DNA from: Trichomonas vaginalis G3
Lineage: Eukaryota > Parabasalia > Trichomonadida > Trichomonadidae
Direction of reading: 5' to 3'
Length of the DNA stretch: 64,000 nt
Assembly (NCBI RefSeq): GCF_026262505.1
Contig: NC_067204.1
Coordinates: 22,475,300 to 22,539,299, forward strand
Every line of letters starts with the position of its first letter. Within the stretch, counting starts at the first letter, position 1. The translations under genes were made by a program, and so were the position numbers. Below the pieces are notes generated by a model. The model was given only the letters and a program-made list of their open reading frames with translations. It made no database searches and was not told the DNA's origin. Shown here in pieces: positions 28,301 through 36,800 of this stretch.

Positions 28301-31249
28301 AGTGTGAGATTGTATCATATTTTGATACAAGCTTACATTGATCAGAACGAATGGAAGACAGCAAGAAAGATCATGCAAGAAGCAATCTCTGTTCTAAATA
28401 AGAGTGTTCATTGCGATCTTTGGAGATTGAATCTGATAATCACAAATAAATTGGATTGTCAAAAATCTCAAAATGCTTTGTTGGATGAAATGTTGAGAGT
28501 TAAACAGCTCGGAGATTCCAAGTATCAAAGCGATTTGTGGTCTTTCGTTGCTGATTTAAGTACAGATCCGATTGTACAATGCACAAGCCTTGAAAAAGCT
28601 ATTGATTCGCTCAGACAAATCGATCAAATGGAAAGATTTAGAGCTAATTTGAATTTCGCAAAATGGCTGACGAAAAATAAATCTGATAGTGATATAATAG
28701 AGAAAGTTATTGATGATGCAAAAGCTGCAATACAAGATAAACCTGCAAATGAAATAAATGCATGTAAAATACATTTATTACATTTGGAATTAACATTAGC
28801 AAATGATAAAATAAGATTTGAACAGCTTCTTAAAGAAACAATTGATTTATGCAACGATTTATGGAATCAAATTGTTCAAGTTAATGTTGTTTCTGAAGAT
28901 GATGACTCAGAAACTAAAAAGGCAAAAATGAAGGAAAGAAAGAATTTGCATAAAAACGACAAAAACAATCAAGTCAAAGAAGAAACACCTGCAACATTTG
29001 TTGATAATGGGCAAGCTTCTGGTTGGATATCATTGATAGCAAATGCTGAATCTCACAAACACTTAAACCTCCAAGATTTGGAAGAATGCATGCAAGAAAT
29101 CATTGAAATTATTGATGTTTGTTCTTTGTGCGGCTACGAATACCAAATGTTGAAATTCTGGTATTTGCTTTTCAGTATGAATAAGACATTGAACTGTCCA
29201 AGATTCGAGCATTTTGTACAGTTAAAGTTTAGATTGTTCTGTGATAGATTGAACTTGAGTTCAACTGTTCCTTATCCAACAGACTTCACTTTAACTGAAG
29301 CGGAAATGCATTATTGGCATGAAATTGTTGGAAGATACAAAACAGATTTGCCATCCAAACTTCCTCCATTGAGAAAATTACTTCTCAAAGCCAGTGAAAT
29401 TGAAATCGAATTCGGTGAATATAAAAACGCTTTGTATTTAATTAATACAGCGTTGAATCAAAGTGAACAATTAAACGACGACCAAACTAAATCTGTCTGC
29501 CAAAGAATGACAGCTTTGATTGAGAGTAGATCAGGACATTACGATTTAGCAACGAATTTGATCATGGAATCAAGTAAAATTGGAAAGCAAACATTCGATT
29601 TCTGGTTGGAATGGTATAAAACAGCCTTTACAATTGGTGGAAATCCTGTTTTCACCTTCTCTTTAGTTGAAAGCGCTTTGAGACAACTCAAACCTTCCTC
29701 TTGTTTCGAGAAAATGAAATTCGATACATTGATCAAAGACACTTGTGTTTTCATTGCTCCTCTTGATTGCCACAGTCTTTTGGATATCTATGATCCTGAT
29801 TTAACAACAATGACTGGATTAGATGTTTTTATTTATATTTGTCAAAGAGCATTGGAATCCGATCAATTTCCAAAAGATGTTGTTGAATTTAGAGATGTTG
29901 GAAATAAAATCAGGAATCTTATCGATATCACGGAAGATAATTACAACCAAACATCTGATCTAGGTGATGATGAATCATTACCACAGTTAATAAGATATGT
30001 AATGGCAATAAATTTGTTTGGAACAATTGTTGTCAAATTTGCTCCGATTATTTCTAAATACGAAAGACAAGGAATTGATTACGATGTTTTGGGAAGCCAT
30101 TCAAGTTTATATGCAGAATTTGTTGATGAATCTCAACAACCACTCCAAGATTTATCTCCTTCTGCAGCAATTTTGAAATTTAATGCAATCCAAAACATTT
30201 CTTATATTCCTCAAAGACTGAAAACAGAAATGACGATGTTGCTTGGTCAATGCATTCATTTCGTTGCTGATGACAATGTTATTTTGCAGAACTCAGTTAA
30301 TCATATGTTATCTGCTGTTAATTTGTTGTTGCAAAGCTTCGAATATCAAAAAGCAGGAATTCTTTCTCTTGAATTATTTGATATTCTAAAAGAAACTGAT
30401 CCAAAAGGTTCTATTTATCAGTTCCTTATCTCTCAAGGTTGTGCAAGTTATCTTAGTAGAATGATTGACTTAGAAAACAATTCACAACCAGACAATAGAG
30501 AATTGATTTTTGTTCATGAAGCAAATAGATTAAGAAGAAGATTTTTCAATCCTAATTCATCACAGATGTATACAACATCAATGAATTACTTCTCACAGAT
30601 CAAATCTGCGACTAATTTGGTCATTTTCAATGTGAATTATGATGAAATTAAGAATTTCTGTCTTTCAAAGAAAATTTCTTTGATTGTTTTCGAAGATTTT
30701 GGTGACGGACTAGATGTCAGTTTCATCAATTTCAATGAGAAAGAAAGCATGGCGACAAAGCGTATTACAATTGATTTGGATGATGTCAACATGAGATATG
30801 ATATATTCAAGCAAATCATTGCAACGCCAAAGACAGATAATGCTGATGAAGCTCAAAAATCAGTGAATGCAACACAACAATCAAAAGGAAAGAAACCTGT
30901 TAAAAAGTCAAACATAAAGTCTATTAAGTCAACAACTACATCAACAAGCATTGAAATTACTTCTTCATTTGCAAGAGAAGCCATGAAAACAAACAACCAA
31001 GAATTCGTTAGATTCATTCAAGAATTGGAGAATTCAATTTCCCCTGTTAGAGAAATCCTTCCAATTGAGCATGATAACGAGAATATTTTAATTCTTTCCA
31101 GTGATGCAAGAGTTCATGTTATTCCTTTTGAATGTTTGGATGTATTTGCAAAGTATCAAAACATCTTTAGAGACCTCTCAATTGCTTCTGCAATTCATAG
31201 ACAAACATTAACTTCTAATGCGCCATCCTTCGACAAAAATCAAGTATAA
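25313..31249 (+). CDS. CFAP46: CFAP46-like flagellar central-apparatus protein
   Basis: 1978 residues from an ATG at 25,313, without introns. The N-terminal region (GEHFSSDIYLLLAERFFDLP, later QPLALRACFVLYDIARPFFP) resembles the start of CFAP46 (FAP46/TTC40), a TPR-rich protein of the C1d projection of the axonemal central pair. Helical TPR-like hairpins fill most of the length, with low-complexity inserts near residues 635-660 and 1835-1865. The C-terminus (ILILSSDARVHVIPFECLDV followed by FAKYQNIFRDLS) resembles the corresponding CFAP46 end. Algal and animal homologues are longer (about 2,700 residues in human). Trichomonads have motile flagella with a 9+2 axoneme. The identification is from recognition, not from a search. 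Confidence 0.6.
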   Translation: MEQSIRLILSSETKPTEQNLVVVCNKILSSPGEHFSSDIYLLLAERFFDLPKPYQKANVDRAEKVITIYTHLQEPLNQYQIRSLIVQALISSFRGESERGVKARELNIKAIDILQRAFKAIQEHPLYQPLALRACFVLYDIARPFFPNEERYNLQSILAIAVPLLETHLQPKLNVNLRLYIALCLLYGFILDDVSKSEEASKLIQKLFTHIPSNLLQLRYSLLHILVHFSRKSVAPLLKMKLELNDQVQKSIILYQGSYSTNQTNPKDIQESFKMLCQVLDQKKDNDDTTAAEITIGEIGRYALHIGQMQLANDCQQRASSARSSLAKYHASLILAEINLSKNLPSDERINQITNLSHIMTQAFQQNETSIVQDSCVCLWSNILMVLDRPNDIMKPLQTAIEILNKIGSQLYQMQSQMMFVMSKVLNSLGEPNRALDQLKQASNIDYYVPEHPSKLTHPFDRFLIPETRQTTIILDPLVQQQDPLDRCMQFLYQKNITEDTLDMAFMMVKDFTEKVAQMEADNAAYVSKIWYELVKNAINIKCYDRAVQFCLQLSDIHWDPVVYDYAIEIQCETMILGIQAIFNPKEHLDQNRLYCVEFINFVLTQMKEIKKNNFPQQGPVFVWNVLYSKYFEELSTGSSTNSVSKSSKSSGSNAKNSSAVSMEFVDPAYQTIANIYSIRKDRLGFNAIATFWNTYLVKTPPQNCHDIVEFIGECCTAIYDIIDFYPARQLSGHLTNYYVNIILSMCAENQNQAAQTQTNQNSNTKGKKPPAMDPAKQKLLKTAEDIIMKAIPYVVTISEKKCLVDRLVDIFQKRNALPPNISDNDFSNLINIQTIMNEKVQHKAETLAQIFTTCTDPMVQALVSEKALKLDLHQLSIDSATKCIEIINKPVNKDDFYHLGLSHFCRGMTYLKLIQPTLQEFSCQDNLRKDSSFDFLKSIEYFNKATSIENARLALQYFCACISEGEEYPVFRMMIAPHLQNALKLSKEIGIDDKNSVRLYHILIQAYIDQNEWKTARKIMQEAISVLNKSVHCDLWRLNLIITNKLDCQKSQNALLDEMLRVKQLGDSKYQSDLWSFVADLSTDPIVQCTSLEKAIDSLRQIDQMERFRANLNFAKWLTKNKSDSDIIEKVIDDAKAAIQDKPANEINACKIHLLHLELTLANDKIRFEQLLKETIDLCNDLWNQIVQVNVVSEDDDSETKKAKMKERKNLHKNDKNNQVKEETPATFVDNGQASGWISLIANAESHKHLNLQDLEECMQEIIEIIDVCSLCGYEYQMLKFWYLLFSMNKTLNCPRFEHFVQLKFRLFCDRLNLSSTVPYPTDFTLTEAEMHYWHEIVGRYKTDLPSKLPPLRKLLLKASEIEIEFGEYKNALYLINTALNQSEQLNDDQTKSVCQRMTALIESRSGHYDLATNLIMESSKIGKQTFDFWLEWYKTAFTIGGNPVFTFSLVESALRQLKPSSCFEKMKFDTLIKDTCVFIAPLDCHSLLDIYDPDLTTMTGLDVFIYICQRALESDQFPKDVVEFRDVGNKIRNLIDITEDNYNQTSDLGDDESLPQLIRYVMAINLFGTIVVKFAPIISKYERQGIDYDVLGSHSSLYAEFVDESQQPLQDLSPSAAILKFNAIQNISYIPQRLKTEMTMLLGQCIHFVADDNVILQNSVNHMLSAVNLLLQSFEYQKAGILSLELFDILKETDPKGSIYQFLISQGCASYLSRMIDLENNSQPDNRELIFVHEANRLRRRFFNPNSSQMYTTSMNYFSQIKSATNLVIFNVNYDEIKNFCLSKKISLIVFEDFGDGLDVSFINFNEKESMATKRITIDLDDVNMRYDIFKQIIATPKTDNADEAQKSVNATQQSKGKKPVKKSNIKSIKSTTTSTSIEITSSFAREAMKTNNQEFVRFIQELENSISPVREILPIEHDNENILILSSDARVHVIPFECLDVFAKYQNIFRDLSIASAIHRQTLTSNAPSFDKNQV

Positions 31250-31465
31250 TTTTTATTTATTTGTTTTAATTTTGTGTTTTAATAAATATATCCTTATTGT
31301 AATATCTAAAACTGTAACTTAAAGAAAAATATTGTTGTATCTCGTCAATTATCTTGTACTATTAAATGATCATGCTTTCAATCATATATAGTAATAAAGT
31401 ATAATTGAATCCGTAAAATCTAAAATAACATAAAATTTTAAACATCAGAAGGATAAATTTTTTAT

Positions 31466-31777
31466 TCATTCTTTGATATCATATTTGGATTTATTTCCCA
31501 TTAAGCCAGCGTTCGTATATGTTATGGCCCATTGTCCAGGAGGAACCCATTGTTTGGTTCTCGGATACGGAGCGGCGCCATTACCAGGTATCACTGATGC
31601 TGAATGTTCCTTTGTCGGATGGAAGCAGCATGAAAATACAATGCCATTTTCTTCTCCACCAATGAACCTACCACCGCCTTTTATGTCGTAAGCAGAGTGC
31701 TTACTTCTGGTGAACATCTTACCCGTGCTCTTTAGAAGATCATTAAGATCTGCGTTGATGTTGATATTAATAGACAT
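31466..31777 (-). CDS. Small Gly/Lys-rich protein, possibly secreted, unknown
   Basis: 103 residues from the ATG at 31,777. The sequence has a Gly-rich patch (DIKGGGRFIGGEENGIVFSC), a Cys pair and a Pro/Trp-rich end (PRTKQWVPPGQWAITYTNAG). Upstream the frame stays open for 21 codons that read like a signal peptide (KFLLNYFVKYSIIAFSSFLL), but without an in-frame ATG; an ATG lies one base out of frame at 31,842. So either the start is internal, or a one-base change has separated a secretion signal from the gene. I recognise no family. Confidence 0.4.
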   Translation of the reverse strand: MSINININADLNDLLKSTGKMFTRSKHSAYDIKGGGRFIGGEENGIVFSCCFHPTKEHSASVIPGNGAAPYPRTKQWVPPGQWAITYTNAGLMGNKSKYDIKE

Positions 31778-31842
31778 TAATAAAAATGAACTGAATGCAA
31801 TTATTGAATACTTCACAAAATAATTCAATAAAAATTTCACAT

Positions 31843-32140
31843 ATCGGAAAATTTTGAAAAATTTAGGATTTGAAAATATTTTTTCTGATTTAAGAACATA
31901 GGTAGCATACTCACATAATTTTATGATCTTGAGTTAATCGTGTTCAATTTGAATACTTTACAAAATAAATTGTGTATTAACTTATTTTCATTTTTTAAGT
32001 CTCCAACAATGAATATATAATGAATATGATCTTATATGTAATGAGTGGAAAAAACTTTTCTAATTAGAATATGATTGGAAAAAAAATAAAATAAAATAAA
32101 AAAAAAACTTTTCTAATTGAGGAAATATTAACATTTACAA
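31843..32140. other. AT-rich spacer
   Basis: About 300 bases with runs of A and T, including an aaaataaaataaaataaaaaaaaa tract ending near 32,107. The hexanucleotide-like phrase aacttttctaatt occurs twice (32,052 and 32,106). Nothing else is seen. Confidence 0.5.
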
Positions 32141-33673
32141 TTATACTACTATTTTCTTCTCAACAGTTGATCTTTCAGCTTCTTTATCTCTCTTAATTTT
32201 AAGGTAGATAAGTACAATTATTACACCAATAACTATCAGTACAATTAGAGTTACAATAATTGGGACAACAACATTTTTAGATTTCTTTTTTGGTAATCTC
32301 ATTTGACTCATATCTACAGGATCCATTCCAAGTTTGTTCAATCTAGACCCCTTTTTAATCGAATAGTCACCTTTCTTAAAGTCAGCAAAGTCTTTTTCTG
32401 TAGCATTAATATAGTTATTAACGAATACTTCGCTATATAAGAATGTTTTGTTGTACTTTTCAACAGGCATGAATAAGGCTGAATTTGATGGATATATATA
32501 ACAATTATCAAAAACGTAAGCAGATGGTGGAATAAGAGGTACTTCAACTGTATCATTCTTATAATAGTTATCAATAACAGATAAGTTTGGATATGTTGTA
32601 ATATAAGGAGGAAGATTTCCTTTGACTTTTGGATCATTACGAATGTTGTAGAATTGGCGTTTTAATATTGGTTGAAAATAATCAGCGTTAGTAATACCTC
32701 TTGCATCAATCCACATTGCATAAGTAGCATTGACTATTATATTGTTTCGCGCATAATAATCTCTTCCTCCACCAAGCCATATTGATCTACCAGCATTCAC
32801 CAATATATTATGAGTAACAATTGTTCCACTCTCAACATCGTCCATAAAAACTCCTTGATGTATTTCATTATTAGGAACTAAGGCATGAATATAATTGTAT
32901 CTAACTGTATTATTCCTTGTTGTATAGTCCTGAGCTGCATAAATAGCCGATGTTGGGTATGGAGATTCAAATATATCAGAAAATTCATTGTATTCAAAAA
33001 GCAAGTTGTTTCCTATGTAATAAATTCCATGACCAGCGCCATGATGTATATAGCAATGCGATACTACTATTCCAACACCTTCAATCCTTAATGCAGGTGT
33101 AAATCCATTTCTATTCATATTGCAATACCAATAAACTTCGGTGTTTAAAATTGAAACATTTGAATGTTGTAATGTTTTTCGATTTCCGGCATCATAGATG
33201 AAAATTGCTTTATTTAATACATGATGAATCTTGCAGTTCCTGATCATATTATCATTTCCTGTCATTAGAATGCCAATATTGCCAATATTGAAAATTTCGC
33301 AATTATCAATTAAAACTTGCCTGCATAAGAACAAGTTAATAGCAGTTGTAGGTGTGCATTCAATGCTTATGTCTTTGATGACGATATCTGTAATGTATCT
33401 TGATCTAATGATGTCATCAGTGAAATTTGATAAAATTATTTCGGATTTTGAGTTAATTTTATCGAAAGGATAAAAATAAAGGATTTTGGTATCATAATCA
33501 ATATAATAATCCCCTGGATATCGAAGTTCTTCCAAAATATTATAAAATACTAATTTCGCATTTTTTCCTGTTTTTTGAGGTTGACGGAAATAAACTTTGT
33601 GATTTTCATAGTCTATCTTCGAAACTTTCCTCAGGACACCAGAATACCCAAAATCCCAACCTCCCCAAGCCAT
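32141..33673 (-). CDS. Right-handed beta-helix membrane protein, likely 5'-truncated
   Basis: 510 residues from an ATG at 33,673. The middle (about residues 90-310) shows the short Asn- and Ile-rich turns of a parallel beta-helix (VLIDNCEIFNIGNIGILMTG, GTIVTHNILVNAGRSIWLGG). Near the C-terminus is one strong membrane segment (VVVPIIVTLIVLIVIGVIIV) with a short basic cytoplasmic tail. Relatives on trichomonad surfaces begin with a signal peptide, which is absent here. Upstream of the ATG the frame continues as plausible coding (RRYWKFHPNI) until a stop, so the 5' end has probably been lost. In this family the beta-helix would lie outside the cell and may bind or modify polysaccharide; no catalytic residues are assigned. 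Confidence 0.7.
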   Translation of the reverse strand: MAWGGWDFGYSGVLRKVSKIDYENHKVYFRQPQKTGKNAKLVFYNILEELRYPGDYYIDYDTKILYFYPFDKINSKSEIILSNFTDDIIRSRYITDIVIKDISIECTPTTAINLFLCRQVLIDNCEIFNIGNIGILMTGNDNMIRNCKIHHVLNKAIFIYDAGNRKTLQHSNVSILNTEVYWYCNMNRNGFTPALRIEGVGIVVSHCYIHHGAGHGIYYIGNNLLFEYNEFSDIFESPYPTSAIYAAQDYTTRNNTVRYNYIHALVPNNEIHQGVFMDDVESGTIVTHNILVNAGRSIWLGGGRDYYARNNIIVNATYAMWIDARGITNADYFQPILKRQFYNIRNDPKVKGNLPPYITTYPNLSVIDNYYKNDTVEVPLIPPSAYVFDNCYIYPSNSALFMPVEKYNKTFLYSEVFVNNYINATEKDFADFKKGDYSIKKGSRLNKLGMDPVDMSQMRLPKKKSKNVVVPIIVTLIVLIVIGVIIVLIYLKIKRDKEAERSTVEKKIVV

Positions 33674-33850
33674 AATATTAGGATGGAATTTCCAATATCT
33701 TCTTCATCTTCATTGAATTGTAAAATCAATGAACACTACATATATATTTGGAATTAATTTAACCTACCGAACATTCTGAAAGTTAATAAACTAATTATTT
33801 ATTAATAAAAATACATACAAAAAAATAAAAACATAAAAGTTTTTTTTGTC

Positions 33851-36800
33851 TTAGTTATGATTTTTCTTTAATTGGCTCCAATATCCTTTTTGTTCTGTCA
33901 TTTCATGATACAAGTGATTCCACAACTCCTCACAGTGTTTCCTTCTATTTCTTGTCATACTGTTGAAGTTGTCAATGCTTTGCAAAGCACCTTCAGCAGA
34001 AGAAGCGTTTGTCATGTTCAAAAACTTTCTTGCGACATTGCAACTTGTTTCCCACAAACTCTGCATCTTTGTTACAACTTGTTTCGGCAGATTATCAAGT
34101 GGAATCTGAGTTGCAACTTCAGAAAGACTTGTAAAACAGTTGTATCTGTCTGGAGGAGGCAAACCATTGATGGAAACATTTAATTCGAATGCTTTCATCG
34201 ATAAATAATTCAAAGAAACTGGATTTCCTTTGAAAAATGATGGATTTGACATCAAAAACTTAATATGAGACATAACTTTCGTTGGATCAGTTCTCAAAGC
34301 GAAAGAAGTCAAAATTACATCATAATTCAACAGATTAATATCAAAACACTTTTCGTGTAAATACAAAGCACGAATTGCAGTTGGAAAATCTGTCCAAACT
34401 CCTTCTACAACTCTTGGACTAAATACAGGAGAAATCATTTGGTTTGATATATTCTTGATATCACCAAAAATAGTATTAATAGTTATTGGATTCTCTTCTT
34501 TCTTCTTTTCTTCCTTTTTTTGTAAATTTGATGAAAAAATTGAATTAGAAAAGTGACATTCTAAATTCTTGAAATGTTCATCAAAAGTTCTGAACAAAAG
34601 GTCATCAAAAATAGTTGTTACGACCTTTCCTATTATTTCCTGATTGTATTTTGATGGATTCTGTTCTATTTCGTCCAAAACAAAATTAACAAACGGAATC
34701 AACAAATCAGAAATTTTCAAATTCAAAATCAAAGCTGTTATTTGCATAATAGAACATGTTACTCTGAATATAACTGGTCTCTGAGTAAACAATGCATTGG
34801 ATAAATATTTCTTACTATCATAACCGCAATAACCGAAAATGATACACACCCATAAAACGTCTTTTGCCAAAAAATTGACATGAGAAGAGAAATCGATTTT
34901 TTGGACGTATTCATCCAAATTTATTTTTGATTTTAGATTGATCAAAATCATTTCCAACATTGGAGTTAATTCCGGACATTTTATATCCATCAAACAATCA
35001 GCAGTTTGTTTTGTAATCAAATTAGAATCGAATTCTCTCATTAAAATACTCGAATGTTGATCCATGGAAATTTGATTGACAATTTCTTTTTTGTGCAACA
35101 GAATAATTATGTCTAAAAGAGAAATAAATATCTCTGTATCTGAATATCTCATCAACATATGTAACATGGAAATGAAGTGACCAATTTGTTGTAAAATTTG
35201 ACAATTTTCCATTTCCATGATTATTTCTTTCAATATCTTTAAAAGAATTTTGATCTTGAATGGTTCATTTGTTGTTATGATTTGGCCAATGACCAAAAGA
35301 AAACTTTGCGAATCAAAATTCTTTTTAGATATTGTAAGAATTAGTTTTGTGATGTTTTTGACGGTTTTTTCTGACATTTCACTTTTTATTGAACTCTGTT
35401 CAAGAAGAATGATAAGAAGTGAATTGACCGGTAATAAAATTGACTTAATTACATCATCAGTGTAATTATTCAGCCAATTCTCAGAAATTTGGTACAAAAC
35501 TTGTGATTCTGACTTCGACCAAATTGTCAGATCCAACAAAACGTTTTTCTGGAGGTTTGACAAGAGTTTAGTGTTCGTTACATTGTTAGTCATCTCAATA
35601 AACTCTTTGTACAAATCATATGTCAAATATTTTCTGTCAAAAAGTGACAAAAGATAAGAAAATATTCCAGAAACTCTGTTTTCTATAAATGATTGTTGTA
35701 TTTGGTCGAATGACTTCAAAAGTGAAGTGAACAATTTTGTAACCATAACCGCCAAATTGTCAAATTTTTGACCGTTTATATTTGACATATTGACGGATTT
35801 GAACAAAAACAGAAGACAAGGAATATCAAACATTTTCACTAAAACATCGTAAAAATTAATCGTGTGTTCGTAAACTGTGTTACAAATTAACTTCACTTCA
35901 CCTGTCACGTTTTGTAAAATTTGAGGAATCATTGCTCTTGATTCGTCATCGAAGTTTACAGCGAAAATTTGTTTTCCTTGGCAATCCGTTGTTGAAAAAC
36001 TTGTCAAATAAACTAAAGGATACTGTTTTGTTGATACAACTTTTCCGACACACATTGAAAAACTTCCATACAATGAGAAATCCAAAGAATGCGTGTTTCT
36101 CGATGATTCTAAACCGTTTATCGTCATTTTCACTTCACTTGAGTCTATTTTCAGTGTGAAAGTGTTTAGTTCACCTGTTATTATTTCGGCATTATTTATT
36201 AAGGTGAACTGACCACTTTTAACGATAAGTTTTCGGTTCCTTACTGAAACATCGATAATTGGAGTTTCATCTGCTAATATTAATATCATAGAATACTCAT
36301 CACATTCGAATGGCTCTATAAACAATGTAAAATTGATCAAACAACCTGATTCGAATACTTGGAATGGAATTGAGTTGAATTCTAAGAGATATGACTTAGA
36401 TGGGAAATTCAGATATCTCCTGGGCTGGTTATTGGCCGTAGTAATGATCTCTGAAAGCAAGTTTAAGTAGATCGGATAATAAATTGAGAGAAAATTGTTC
36501 TTGGAAGGGAGTAATAGGTTAATAAATGACTTCACTGAGTTAGGTGATGAAACAATTTTGAAGATTTTGCCCAAAATTTTCAGTAAATTTATGATATTTG
36601 GATTTTCTTCTTTATCCCAATTAGCTTGTTGAATAATACTTAAGAAGAATGAGTCAATCTCTCCATTGTGCAATGCGATTATGTTCTGGAATGAGTTGGA
36701 AGCTATGATATCTGTATATTGTATCCAATCACTAATTGTTCCGTTGACTTTGCAGTCCATATAGAGAGCTCTGTACACATTGATGTTGGATATGCGGTTT

